Source: Sciurus carolinensis (Eukaryota; Chordata; Mammalia; Rodentia; Sciuridae). Taken from it: a DNA stretch of 64,000 nt. A model generated the notes under the pieces. The model did no database searches. It saw only the letters and a list, made by a program, of their open reading frames with translations, and was not told the DNA's origin. Position 1 is the stretch's first letter, and every line of letters begins with the position of its first letter. Where the stretch lies: positions 61,446,991 through 61,510,990 of the forward strand of contig NC_062213.1 in assembly GCF_902686445.1 (NCBI RefSeq). The letters run 5' to 3'. Of the stretch, positions 45,776 through 57,000 are shown one piece after another. The position numbers and the translations under genes are program-made.

Positions 45776-48700
45776 TTGGACCAAAGGAACAAGAAAATTC
45801 ACTAATGTTAGTGCCTTCCAGGCACTATATGAATGCATGTCCAGAGTCACTTTTACACTGCTGGACTGGGCCTTTTTCCAGTTCGAGAGTATAGGAATCA
45901 CAGGAGCCAAATGGCCTAAACAATTTTGTTATCTACAATTTTGAGTACTTATAAGTTCTAGAGACTTCAGATGAATTTGCCTCAGAGATAATGCATTATT
46001 TTTTACCTGTGAAAAAAATCAATCAAAAACAGACAATAAAATTTGGTTTCTTAATTACCCACTGACTCAGATATTAAATATTTAGTGTATAAATGGCTAG
46101 AAGGCTGGAATGGAATCAAAACAATTCTTTAACTCAGGTATAAATAAAATTTCTTTTCCTAGAGATTGAGTTTAAGAGTGTGCATTCCAGTAAACACTGT
46201 CATCACTGGAGAGAGGTGCAATGAAGTGGTCTCAGCAAATCCTGCTTGCAAACAGATCAGGAACTTCTCTTCACTCTAAAAACACTTAGAGATCCTTGGA
46301 GTTTTCCAAGGAGTATTTTTTTAAAATACTTCAAAAATATTTAACTATTTTCAGTCCCTGAATGCTGTAAATGATAGCAAGTATTCCTTTTGCCCATTCT
46401 TACCCAAAGGTCTCACAATTTCCATGATACAACTTAATATCTCTTTGCATTCTGAAAATTTATAAAGGGACTTCTGAGGACCTTAAAGTAAAACCAAGTT
46501 TTTGATTTAGTTATAGCTACGTGCAGCTCTATAAAGCTCCAAGTATATCCTTGAAAAATATAAAACTTTCAAAATCTATTATCTAGATAGAAAACATAAT
46601 TGACAGAGTAACAAATATAATTACCTGTTTATTCAGTCAAAAAAAATAAAGAATCACAATGGGGTGAATGACACTCATGTCCTTTCATAGGACATTAGGA
46701 TAGAGATGATCCTTCTTTTCTTCCTGTCCTGGTCACTAACTATTCACAGCAGGTTTGGTGGTTTTAAAAGATCCTAGAAGAGATGGACTGACTCTGTGGA
46801 GACCAGCATCTAATAAGATCATTGTAATTTTAGGTTTATTCAGTATTTCTAAATAATGCCTGAGGGAAGGGGTGCATGTTTGAGCACTATTCATTGGTTT
46901 TGAAAAATGAATGTTCTGATTTGTGTTCTGGTAGATTTTTTTTACTTTGAATCTAACATCTTGTTCTAATATAAAAGGCTGGTCATTACATTGATAGTTT
47001 CAGGAACACTACAAAAGTTGGACAACTTTAGGAAAGTCAAACACCTTTGCATTTTATAGCCACGCAGTTTCTCTCTCTAGAATGCAAAGGAATAACTAAG
47101 TTTGAAGGGCAAATAATTCAGTCTTCACCTTTCTCTAATTAACAGATAATATAATAAACCCCAACTCAATACCAATTGAGTCTTGAAAGACTCAATACCA
47201 ATTCCACAAAATTTGAAAAACCCTGCTGCATGGCAAAATATCATCTGCATTTTTCTCAGAATGCTTACTGATGGGAGTTCCAATCTTAGCATACTAGGCA
47301 ACATTTCCTTCTCAGATTTTGTCATCTCTGCCTTCTCCTCTGGTAACCCAGTGTTCCTCTGTGCATCCCTAGGGCCAGTTACCATCACGTTCTACAGTCT
47401 ACAAAACTTATCCAGGCACGGAGCAGTCTTTGAAATCAAAGGCACACCATGCTCAGACCTACTCTAACACTGCATGCATTTCTGATCCAAACTTTTGATC
47501 TGCCATTTGTTCTCTTTCCTTCTCTCCTGGGATCCTGGCCCAGATGGCACTTTCGTTGGTGGTATGCCCTACTCCTGTCAAAGAAAAACAAAAGTTTTAA
47601 TTTCTAAATATGGAAGCAATGATTCAGAACTGATGATATTTCATTATATAAGGTAATTTATTTCTCAGGATATTTCAGATTGAATATGTTACCATAATTC
47701 TGATCATTCTTCAAGCTTGTGTATGTTGTTTAAACTATAAATATTTTAGCAATTGATTCACTTGTGTTTTAAAGACACCATGCACTTACAAAACACAAGA
47801 CTCATTATCCATAGAATATTTCATGTGGGTTAAGCAAGTACTTTTATATGTGTGAAGGGAATACAAAAAGTTAACAGATGGGATATATTTGCATTAGTAT
47901 CTTCCTCAAAGAAGTGAGGAGGTGAAACAATTTTTCTTAGGAAGTTACTTGGCAACAAATCCAAATAGGTTAAAATTTGAATGATGAGAATTAAATAGCA
48001 GAATAGAAGCCAATTCTCATTTAAGTGCCCCCTGCATGGATCCCTACCAAACCAGAGAAAGAAGAAATTAAATGTATTGAATAGGATGCTTGGCTAATAA
48101 GATATTTTAGCATGAGGGTAATAGAGTGGTAGAAAAAAAAATCGTGAATCTACTATGATAAATGGCATAATACATAACTAACTATACTTCCAATTAAATT
48201 CAAAACAAAAAAAATGTGCATGGTCTACTATTGTAAGGGACTATGCAAAGTACCAGAAGAGAGATAAGGCAGCTCCCCTCCCTAAAAGTATTCAGCAACT
48301 TCCTCTGTGAGGTTCGAGGGCCCCCAGTAAGTCTCCTTACACCTCATAACCCAGTGATGCCAAACTGCATAGCATCCTGGGGTTCTCCTTATCTTTGCCA
48401 TGCTTTTCCATAGCTACCCACCCAGTTACATACTTCTCGTCCTTCAAATCCTGGGTCATCTCTCTCTTCTGTAAGAGAATTTGCAAGTGCCTACTTCCAG
48501 TTGGTGCTGCAAATGAGCCTTCAACAAGTCACATCCTCTTCCACTGACAGTGATTCTCCAGTTGAAATGCAGCTTCTGGCATGTTACCATGTCCTAGTAG
48601 AGACTGAATGCCAGACATGGGGCAGTAAGGGACCACACTTTAAATGACCTATGATAAACTGGGTTTTTAATATAAAAGCAATCATCACATTGATATTTTC

Positions 48701-49220
48701 AGGGATATGTAAATAGAAGCATTAAAAGATGCTATTTCTACAGGATACATTACAAAGTACTAAAGTATAAAGGATTTCTTTAACCCACCAAATCACAAAA
48801 TTGACTACATGCTTTAAGTTGGAAATGTTATCATGAGGATGAGTCAAACATGTTTGGAAAGTGCAAAAAGGAAGTGTGAATTCTCATGGCTCTGCTCCAG
48901 TGTTTCAACCTTTTCCTTAATCCCATCTGTGGTGTAGGGAGTCCCTGTGATGAGTCAAGACAGGAGGAAATTTCCTGGACCTAGTAACGGATGCATCGCA
49001 AAGTGTCCTTCAGATCCATGAAGGACAATGCTTAATGTAAATCCACCTCATGGGAAGGACTTTGGGAGGTATATCCCCACTGTCCAAAATAGTTGAGGTC
49101 CAGACCACTACTGACCTCAATGTTAGGAGCTAACAGAATTGATTGGATGGTTAGGGACTTAATAAAGCAAAACTGGAAAATTGGTGACAAGGATCAGAAG
49201 GATAGAGAGATGTGGAGGGA
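45776..49220. other. No recognisable feature over 3.4 kb
   Basis: The longest stretch without a repeat I can name. Composition is ordinary, with no long open frame; overlapping 87- and 94-codon frames on opposite strands near 47125-47467 look like chance. It may be single-copy host DNA (intron or intergenic). Confidence 0.4.
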
Positions 49221-49225
49221 CTCCT
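49221..49225 (+). repeat. Provirus target-site duplication, left copy
   Basis: CTCCT, equal to 54709-54713. Confidence 0.85.
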
Positions 49226-49624
49226 TGTAAAAATACAGAAAACCACTCCAGACACTGGGAACTCACATAAGAGTTTATTAAGCAAACAGGCAGAGTGTCT
49301 CCCTGCAGGGTAAGAGAGAAAATGAGAGGAAAAGAGAGAGAGTGCACACACAAGAGAGAGAGTGAAATGGAGGAGAGAGCATGAAAGAGAGGAGGAGAGA
49401 GCATGAAAGCGAGGAGGAGAGAGAGAGAGAAAATGGCGGGGGAGATATTCTTAAGCAGTCGAATTCCATGGGCTAACAGGGGACCAATAATGGAGAAGGA
49501 TACTTGCAAGCTGAATGATGAACCAATAGCTAGCTAGGATGTTCACAGACTGACAAACTAGGCTGTAAGTTGGGAGGTGGGGAAATGACTGCAGCATAAA
49601 GTGGGGGAGCAGCTTTATATTATA
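49226..49624 (-). repeat. 3' LTR of the provirus
   Basis: 399 bases. Plus-strand start TGTAAAAATACAGAAAACCA, end GCAGCTTTATATTATA. AATAAA (reversed TTTATT) at 49274-49279 is the polyadenylation signal. The region 49309-49435 is purine-rich (GAGAGAG and GGAGGAGAGAG with a repeated GAGAGCATGAAAG unit), one unit longer than in the 5' LTR. Two CCAAT motifs on the plus strand (GGGACCAATAATG, GAACCAATAGC) read ATTGG in LTR sense. Confidence 0.92.
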
Positions 49625-49643
49625 TTATATTCCCCCGTTTTTG
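49625..49643 (-). promoter_or_regulatory. Polypurine tract
   Basis: On the minus strand it reads CAAAAACGGGGGAATATAA next to the LTR start TATAATATAAAG. A purine run just upstream of the 3' LTR primes plus-strand DNA synthesis in retroviruses. The TATAA between the G run and the LTR edge makes the exact junction uncertain. Confidence 0.7.
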
Positions 49644-50420
49644 TTTTTATAAGATCTTTTGTTCTCCAGTTCTCTCCCCGCTTATCTCTCCTTCCTGCCT
49701 ACATGACTAGGCCTGGTTTGCAGGTGAGATGTAAAAAGTAAAAAGTGGATGGAGCAGGGGGAGTGCCAAAGTAATTCAGCCAGGTAAGGGCCAAGGGGGC
49801 ATTAATTAGCAGATCCTTGCTTACAGTCCTTAGTAAGGGCAGGGAAATTTGAAAATCAATGGGCTCCGAAGATCCTTGACATTCCATTCTCCCAGGGGCA
49901 GTCTCCAACTTCCAGAGGCAGATGGTTTTCATGGACTTCATTCCTCGATTTGACCGATCCCCTATTTCTACACTAACTGCCTGTCCCCAATTCTGGCTTC
50001 ATTCCCCCCTCTAGTTTTATGAACTCCTTACTGTTCCTTACTGCTGTAGGGAAAGGGGGCGATGACTGCTCTGGCTTCTTCGAGCATGGGGCAAGCAGTT
50101 TGGAGTTCCCTTTTAGAAAATCAGGCCAATTGAGGGGTCCATGGTAGAAGTCTGGTTGGGGAAGAGCAGGTTGTAAAGGCATCTGGGGGTGGGTGCTTCT
50201 ATGAGAGAAGAACAAAAAGACATGAGTACTGAAATGAGATTAATACAAAATAAATGTTGCAGAATCTGGAAAATGCCAATGAATATCATGAAGATGACAG
50301 AAGTCAATAATTCCTCACTAGGAGGTGGAAGAACTGAGAAATTGTTCCCACAACAAGGCCTAACCAAGGTTGAAGAGGACAAGGCCTTTCTTTGGAAACT
50401 TTAACTTTGTCCAGGTCATC
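49644..50420 (-). other. Provirus internal 3' end, noncoding
   Basis: Positions 49650-50010 match 6906-7262 (for example AGGCATTAATTAGCA-type text and the CAGTCTCC block), showing that this part is shared by at least two ERV copies here. Open frames of 80-89 codons exist on both strands with no retroviral motif. Confidence 0.6.
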
Positions 50421-53240
50421 AGGAATGTAAACACAACATTTAACTCTTAATGTCATTGATGTCCCCAGAAAATATAGTTAAGCTACTTAATGTCATCTGA
50501 ATTTTGTAAAATATTCTTTTATTGGTATAACCTATGTTTAGTACAGATCTCTATATTTCTGTTACTAGCAAACATAGTTTAAGCCTACTTGTGTCTGTAG
50601 GCCTTAAACTGACTAAAAACTTCTGACTCTGGCAGTTTCTCTTGATAGTTATTAGGCACATTTGCCTAAGGATCTCTCTTTTGTAACTTCCAGTCTTTAT
50701 TCTAGTGGGCTAACACAAGTGTATATTTTAAGTTACATTTAACTATTGTTTCTTTTAAATGCCCAAGAATGGCTATATTTTGGGGTTAACTGTTTTCCTA
50801 GGTGTCTAAAATCAAGCTGGTCAAATTGACCTGTTCCTGTCTTGTTAAAGAGTCAGCTGAGTTCCCACAGGGGTCACTCATGGGGAACTTGAGAGCAGCT
50901 TCTTAGCTCTGTTAGTGCCATCCATTAGCAGGGTCTCCTTAATGAGGTGGCTTTCCTTGGAAGCATCAGGGATGTCTCCCTTTTCCAATGACCCTCCTCT
51001 GCAGCAGGTGCACTGATTGGCTTTCCATCCTCCAGTGGTCTCATCAGTCTCCCTGATCAGGAGGTCATGTGGCCAAGAGTTGCAAACCTCCTTATGGAAG
51101 TCCTCTTGTTCCCTGGGTTCAGGTTGACTTTGAGGACAAGATACTGGTTTTTCTTGGCCTCTGTATTAATTTCAATCTCTAAGTTTGATCTTAACCATCC
51201 AGTAAGCCAGTCGCACCAGTCATAAAGTAAGAGTGCTGGACTTTAACTTCAATGTCTATAACTTTACAGTTATTTACCCTTTTATTTAACTGGCGTCTGT
51301 ATTAGTACTGAAAGATATCATTATATTCTATCTGTTCTGTAGGTGATGGCTTATTATCACAAGTTACCTAGGTTCTTGAAGCAGTACCTCTGCAAAACAG
51401 ATAACAGTTTTACAAAATGAAATTAGCAAGAGTAAAAATATATTCAGCTTGTATAATAGCTATCTTGAATTTTTGGCTGAGCTCTACATTATATTCCATT
51501 TGAGATCACAGTAGTTTTATAACAAGAACCTATCTTTTGACTATAACTTTAAAGAAGCTGGAGTCTGGGCTTATTTTGGAGCCACTCTAATATGTAGTAA
51601 GGTGGGAGGGAAGGCAGAGCCTTATCTCAGGTAAGGTGTGGCTCTTTACAAATCTTAAGTGAAGTGTTTTAATTTTGATGTTGATCTTTGCTTCTTTCTT
51701 AAATGTCATTTTAAGAAGTTACATATATTGATTCCTGAGTTTATATGAACATTAGTTAACACAATTTAACATTATATCTAAAACATGAATTAAAGAAAGG
51801 CTGAGAGAGCTTTTAACTTTCCTTTTGTGTGGCAAAGTGGCAAAATGCTTTCATGTTTCACAATATTAACCTTTAAACAAGTTAGGCTCTCACTAACTTT
51901 TAGAAATAAATTACATTTAAATTTTTATCTCCACGTAAGAAGTAATAAATTTTACATATAACATATTGATAACAGATCCTATTATAAACATTAAATGATA
52001 GAAATAAATCCCCAATAAAATTTACTTCTTTATAAGTTTAAAATTACCATTACAGACAAGTTTAATTTGGAGAATAGCAGCTTGATAAATTTTCTGTTTT
52101 AAAAGGCTTGTATACCTGGAAAATATGAACACATTTAATATACAAAGAATGACCATTCAACAATTATTACCAAATTTAGTTTTTAAAGAAAAATTTAGAC
52201 TCTGTAATGTAGTACAGTACTTTAACAGTTGTTGTTTAACCATAAATGTATAAACCCCAATTTTTAAGACTAATTGTTCTAAAGAATAGAACTTAACAGA
52301 CATAATTTTAAGAGTAAATTTTACCAACCTATGAAAACACCAATAATGTTTAAGTATGTTACTCCATGGAATTTAAGGAGTTGATAGTACTCGATGTTAT
52401 TTAATAATTAGCACTTTAACTTTATAAATTAATCAGATGTCTCTAACAAACACATTTGAGTAATCCCATACATGTCAACTCTAATTCACTTATCTTATTG
52501 TAAAAAAAAAAAACAAGATATCAGACAAGTGTACCAACAATATTGCCCTCTCTTTCCTGTTGAAGAAAAGTCCTAGAAAAATTGATGTTAGACTTTTTAT
52601 AAACATCAACATTTTATTAATTTGACCACCTAGAGAATTATGAGTTAATTTTAAAGACATTTACTTTTATTAGTTTACCCAATTGAAATTGAACCTTTTT
52701 AAATCACGTTAATTAAAAGTATTTGGATCCATTTTTTTTATTTTAATTTATACGCGCTTATATTTAGTTGCACACGGTCAGACAACACATAACACAAAAG
52801 CAAAGGCCTTGTAATGTTTATCTCCATTGCAATATAACAGATGTTCAAAATACTCTAGAGTTGGATAAAGAGAACTGATCAAAAAAGTCAGGAGCTCAAA
52901 AATATAGAATTTTAAGGGAAAAAAAAGAGTCCTGGAAAAATGATATAGCCATTAATTGTTTTGGTAAAGCATCATATAATTTCTTTTGCTGGAGTTCAGG
53001 TAAAACTCTGCCTTTTTTTTTTTCCCTTGGGTTTGAGACTGGTCTCCCACTGTGCCTTCTGGCTTCCTCCATTTACATTTCAATGTAAGCCTTGACTGAG
53101 ATCTGAAAGGAGCTGAGATAACAGGTTCTAGCAGAAACTTGATGCTTCGGGCATTTTAACACTTTTTCCTGGTTAGTTACCAACTCAGGTTTGGATGCAA
53201 AAAAAAATTGTGAAACATTATCTCCCACTACTTGTGAGGA
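50421..53240 (-). other. Provirus internal middle, AT-rich, no recognisable pol or env
   Basis: 2.8 kb with no frame of 60 codons on either strand, and no visible LPQG, YxDD or CX6CC-type retroviral motifs in my reading. The content is about two thirds A+T in the 51.7-52.8 kb part. It is unusually stop-rich compared with decayed pol, so it may be captured noncoding DNA in a nonautonomous element. Confidence 0.55.
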
Positions 53241-53299
53241 ATGGGGCTACTATATCATACTCCTTACTGTGACATACCCCTGACTGTTGGGCTGGTTAG

Positions 53300-53890
53300 G
53301 GTTACTTCCTCCACACCAGCCACCTCCCATGGGGGGCTAGAATATGTGCACAGGACCTCGTGGAAGGAGGGTTGGGTGGGCTGGGCAGGAGAACGGAAGC
53401 AGAAACAGAACAAGGCAAAGGAGATGGAGAAGTGGCCAGAGGGTCCTCTGCTGCAGTGGACTGGTATGGGGGTGGTTTGTTAGCTGAGTAGAAGTCGGAG
53501 GAGGAGGAGGGATTAAGAGGGGGAGAAGAAGCCAAAAGGAGGCATTCAAGTTTGCAGAAAGAGCAAAGAAGTGCAAGAAAGAAAAGACTTGAAGATAAGG
53601 ACTCCCTTTCCTTCTGTCCGCTTGCTCACAGAAGCTGTGTGCCATTATGTGACCATGTTGGATTGATTATCTAAAGGGTAGTGTGGCCAAATATCATTAC
53701 ACAAACGAATAAGTTTTGATGGCTTTAAGCCAGGGGTCAGGCGAAGGGCTCTAAAGTTGTCTGATAGACATCCCAGGGGTGAATCTGCCAGAATGGAGAA
53801 CCCAGATCCCATGGTGGAGATGATACAGCAGTCAGTATCCAGGGCATCCAAGGTCATAGTAGTCAACTGGAGATGAGAAGGCAGCACAGA
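53300..53890 (-). pseudogene. Retroviral gag relic (matrix start)
   Basis: The matrix-like start reads GLKPSKLIRLCNDIWPHYPL then DNQSN near 53720-53650, a pattern seen in class I (gamma-like) gag matrix domains. The frame then shifts; the continuing frame (53645-53337) is proline-rich (LIPPPPPTSTQL), as in the linker after matrix. Stops and frameshifts occur and no capsid major homology region is visible. I describe it only as a broken relic. Confidence 0.65.
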
Positions 53891-54321
53891 GAAGGGTCAT
53901 CACCAAGCCTCAGTCCGTGTGCCAGGCAAAAGTCAAGAGAATTGAGGACCTGATGTCAGGATTTTTGAGAGGAGAGGGAGCACAAAGAGGGGCCTCAACC
54001 CTGAGAGAATCTCCCACCATTAAATCAGGAACCCACCCGCAGATAAGACCGACTAAGGGGCCAGCCGTAACTATAAAAGTCGTGGCTGGAGGTACCCCAC
54101 CCCTCAGCCGCCTTGAAGGCCCTGGACACCCAACAGCCGCTTCTCAGGTCAGCGGAGGAGTATTTGAGTCAGCCTAGGGGAACCCGCCTAGGGAGCTCAC
54201 CAATCTGAAGTCCGATGATGGATGCAGAGCAGAGCATCTGGTGAGTGGAAGGCGAGGCCGTGTCTGGGGGCACTGGGCATCAGATGGGGTTCCACTTGCT
54301 TAAGAGACAGTGGAAGAGTCC
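53891..54321 (-). other. Provirus 5' leader
   Basis: Between the primer site and the gag relic. Mixed GC-rich sequence in the place where splice donor and packaging signals lie in retroviruses; I cannot point to either with certainty. Confidence 0.5.
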
Positions 54322-54339
54322 ATCCAAGTCATGGCACCA
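54322..54339 (-). promoter_or_regulatory. Primer-binding site, tRNA-His type
   Basis: On the plus strand ATCCAAGTCATGGCACCA; the mammalian tRNA-His 3' end is ATCCGAGTCACGGCACCA, so 16 of 18 agree and the CCA end is exact. It lies one base inside the 5' LTR edge, as expected. Confidence 0.88.
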
Positions 54340-54340
54340 A

Positions 54341-54708
54341 TGTAAGAACCCAGAAACCACTCCGGACACAGGAAAGTCACATAAGAGTTTATTAAGCAAA
54401 ACAGGCAGAGTGTCTCCCTGCAGGGTAAGAGAGAAATGAGAGGAAAAGAGAGAGAGAGAATGCACACACAAGAAAGAGAGTGAAATGGAGGAGAGAGCAT
54501 GAAAGCGAGGAGGAGAGAGAGAGGAAAAAATGGTGGTGGAACATTCTTAAGCAGTTGAATTCTGTGGGCTCACAGGGGACCAATAACAGAGAAGGATACT
54601 TGCGAGCTGACTGATGAACCAATAACTAGCTAGGATGTTCACAGACTGACATTGGGAGGCAGGGAAATGACTGCAGCATAAAGGGCGGGGGAGCAGCTTA
54701 ATATTATA
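54341..54708 (-). repeat. 5' LTR of the provirus
   Basis: 368 bases, TGTAAGAACCCAGAAACCAC to AGCTTAATATTATA on the plus strand. The polyadenylation signal is reversed TTTATT at 54388-54393. The same purine-rich centre (54420-54525) and CCAAT motifs as the 3' LTR; several small deletions near 54650 relative to it (the AACTAGGCTGTAAGT segment is missing). Confidence 0.92.
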
Positions 54709-54713
54709 CTCCT
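54709..54713 (+). repeat. Provirus target-site duplication, right copy
   Basis: CTCCT directly after the 5' LTR. Confidence 0.85.
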
Positions 54714-55256
54714 AGAAAGGACATAAAGTATGATGATATTCACAGAAGGATCACTTCAATAGAAGCTCTCGAAAACCAGGTGACAAAATGATCTATTCAA
54801 TTTGTCAGGTTGCCTCTTCCTTCACCTCCTTGGTGTTTGTTCAACGGAAGGTAAAGTGACCATGGAGCAGGGATGAAGACTGTGCCTGGCCTCACCAAAG
54901 CTTACCAAGCTACACACTTGCTGAGTGCCCAGTCAGCCAATAAAAAACTCAATATCAAACTCCAGAGGCCTCATCGGTCACCTAGAGGTATGTAAATTTA
55001 CTATGACCTTCTTCATGATGGAAAGGGTATGACTTTGTCCTCATGTGTGAAGAATCATATTCTTGGTGCAGACTTGTCTTCCCTGCCTGAAATGCTTTCC
55101 ATAAATGGATTTGCAAAATGCTTTAATTATTGTCATTAATGTCCTACACAAGTTCTCCATCTAGAAGAAATATTTCCAGTTAAGGAAGAAAGACAAAGAG
55201 CTGCATGTCATTCACTGGTCTTGTCCAAAAATAACTGGCTTGATAGAAAGGTAGAG
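54714..55256. other. No recognisable feature
   Basis: Continues, without the provirus, from the sequence left of 49221. No gene or repeat that I can name. Confidence 0.35.
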
Positions 55257-55338
55257 TAAGCTGGAAGTATAACTCAATGGTGGGGCACTTACCTAGTACA
55301 AAAGAGGACCAGTGTTCAATCCCAAGCACAGAAAAGGG
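55257..55338 (+). repeat. ID SINE, diverged
   Basis: TAAGCTGGAAGTATAACTCA, GGTGGGGCACTTACCTAGTA, GTGTTCAATCCCAAGCACAG and a short A/G tail. Confidence 0.75.
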
Positions 55339-55950
55339 AGAGGGGATGTAGAATGATTTGCCAAAAGATCATTGGCCGCACCAGCTGGTAGACCACATGT
55401 GCAGTGAGACTGGGGTGCTATCCTACAGGACACAGCATATGTCTCAAACCAATTTCCACCTGGTCCTATCGCCTCTGGATCCGGAACACATGGGTCCAGG
55501 AAACAGGAAGAAGAGGTAGAAATACTCCCTCTCACTATTATATTTAGTGAATTTTTTCATCTTGGTACCCACAACTCAAAGAAATTTTGTGTACTGTCAA
55601 CGTGACTTTGAACTAAGTGGGTCTAGACATCTTAGTGCCCAAGGGAAGGATGCTTCTACCAGGAAATACAGTCACTGTTCTGATGAATTCTGAGGCTGTT
55701 CTCAGGTCTTTTAAATTCTCGTGTCCATGAATTAACAAAGGAAGAAGGTCAATCTACTGGCCAGGGTGAGTGATCTCAATTACCAGGAGGAAATTAGATT
55801 GCTGCTACACAATGAGAATATGACAGACTATGACTGAAAGACAGGACTACAACACTACAACAACTCAATGAGAATAAAAACATCCAAGGACTCAGATCCG
55901 CGGGAATGAAAGTTTGGATAACTTCACTGGGTAAAGCACTCTAGCTGGTG
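55339..55950. other. No recognisable feature
   Basis: Ordinary sequence without a named repeat. Confidence 0.35.
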
Positions 55951-56335
55951 TCTTAGCTACCAGGCTGCTGTAATATAATATAGTAAACTGGGTTGCTTAT
56001 AAACAGAAGTTTAATACTTTCAGTGCTAGAGGCCAGAATTCTGAGATCAGGGTGTCAGCATGGTTGGGATCTGGTGGAGGGCCTTCCTTCTTCCAGGTAG
56101 AGGCTGACTCCTAGTTGTTTCCACATAGAGCAGAAAGCTGACAACTTAAGTAAGCTCTTTCATGACTCATAATGTCCACTAATACCAATCCCGAGGTCTC
56201 CACTCTCATGCCCTCATCTAATCCTAATTACTTCCCAAAGACACCCCACCTCCCAATACCATCACAGTGAATAGTGGGGGCAGATAGGGAGTCAACATAC
56301 AAATTGCAGGGGAGGGGGGCACATCAGACCATACC
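55951..56335 (-). mobile_element. Older MaLR LTR (MST/MLT1-like)
   Basis: From TGTCTTAGCTACCAGGCTGC to ACATCAGACCATACCA on the plus strand. Landmarks TGGTGGAGGGCCTTCCTTCTT, CTCATGCCCTCATCTAATCC, CACCTCCCAATACCATCACA and GTCAACATACAAATTG match the mammal-wide MaLR LTR plan, reversed. It is a different and older subfamily than the lineage copies at 5738 or 9102. Confidence 0.8.
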
Positions 56336-56849
56336 ACTAGGAGAGATGTTAGAGACTAAGAGAAATAGCTACTGAATAAGGCAATTATGATTACAAATTA
56401 AATCTCATGAAGAGCTGTAAACATAGAAAATGTAACGGGTACTTTTTATATTAATAGTTATCTACTTCCCCTTCCTCCCTCTCACCCTTTGAACTCTGGT
56501 TGGGTTCAGCCAACGAAGAACACCTCTGTGCAATGAGAAGATCAAGGACGGTGGAGTGAGGATGGGGCACTTACCCCCACTGCCCTCACTGCGAGTCCCA
56601 CATTCCTATCTGCATCTCTGCCTCTAAGAGTTTAGCTCTGATCAGAGACCCGCTCTACCCTCTTACTATAGGTTCCAGAAAGTCTTCCTCCCATCCACCC
56701 TTCTAAAGCCATGCCTTATAGATCCTAGATCCTGCATTCTCCTTTGTGAGTTCCCTACATCCTGCCCTAGGAATAGTCCTGTTACAACGTTCCCTCCAAT
56801 TATCCCATGACTCTTTCGTCTGACTGCTAGGACACCAACTAGACACATG
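56336..56849. other. No recognisable feature
   Basis: No named repeat or gene. A 69-codon minus-strand frame (56666-56875) shows no family resemblance. Confidence 0.35.
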
Positions 56850-57000
56850 CATCCATCTTCCCCACCAAAACACAAGCGCCCATAGGGCAGGGCCTACTTA
56901 TGGTTTCATTCACTAGAGATAGTGAGTACCTGATACTTAACAGGTGTTTTCAATCAATATTTGTTGAATGAATGGCTGGACGAATGAATGACTGAAAAAA
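56850..57000 (+). repeat. L2/MIR-type 3' end relic
   Basis: CCCATAGGGCAGGGCCTACT, GAGTACCTGATACTTAACAG and AATCAATATTTGTTGAATGAATG match the usual 3' end of L2-class relics ('tgctcaataaatatttgttgaatgaatg'). Confidence 0.75.

Larger units (their letters stand above)
49226..54708 (-). mobile_element. Endogenous retrovirus, two LTRs, tRNA-His primer type
   Basis: A whole proviral structure on the minus strand: 5' LTR 54708-54341, primer site 54339-54322, a decayed gag (about 53890-53300), a long noncoding middle, a polypurine tract (49643-49625) and a 3' LTR (49624-49226). CTCCT flanks both sides. The primer site matches the 3' end of tRNA-His at 16 of 18 positions, as in HERV-H-type class I elements; class I is therefore the likely group. 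I see no protease, reverse transcriptase, integrase or envelope motif in about 3.6 kb of AT-rich internal DNA, so it looks like a nonautonomous or badly decayed member. The LTRs differ at many sites, so it is not recent. Confidence 0.92.

Noticed and set aside
49151..49509. Overlapping 63-116 codon frames rich in Ser and Leu
   Set aside because: They are translations of the purine-rich centre of the provirus LTR on the opposite strand.
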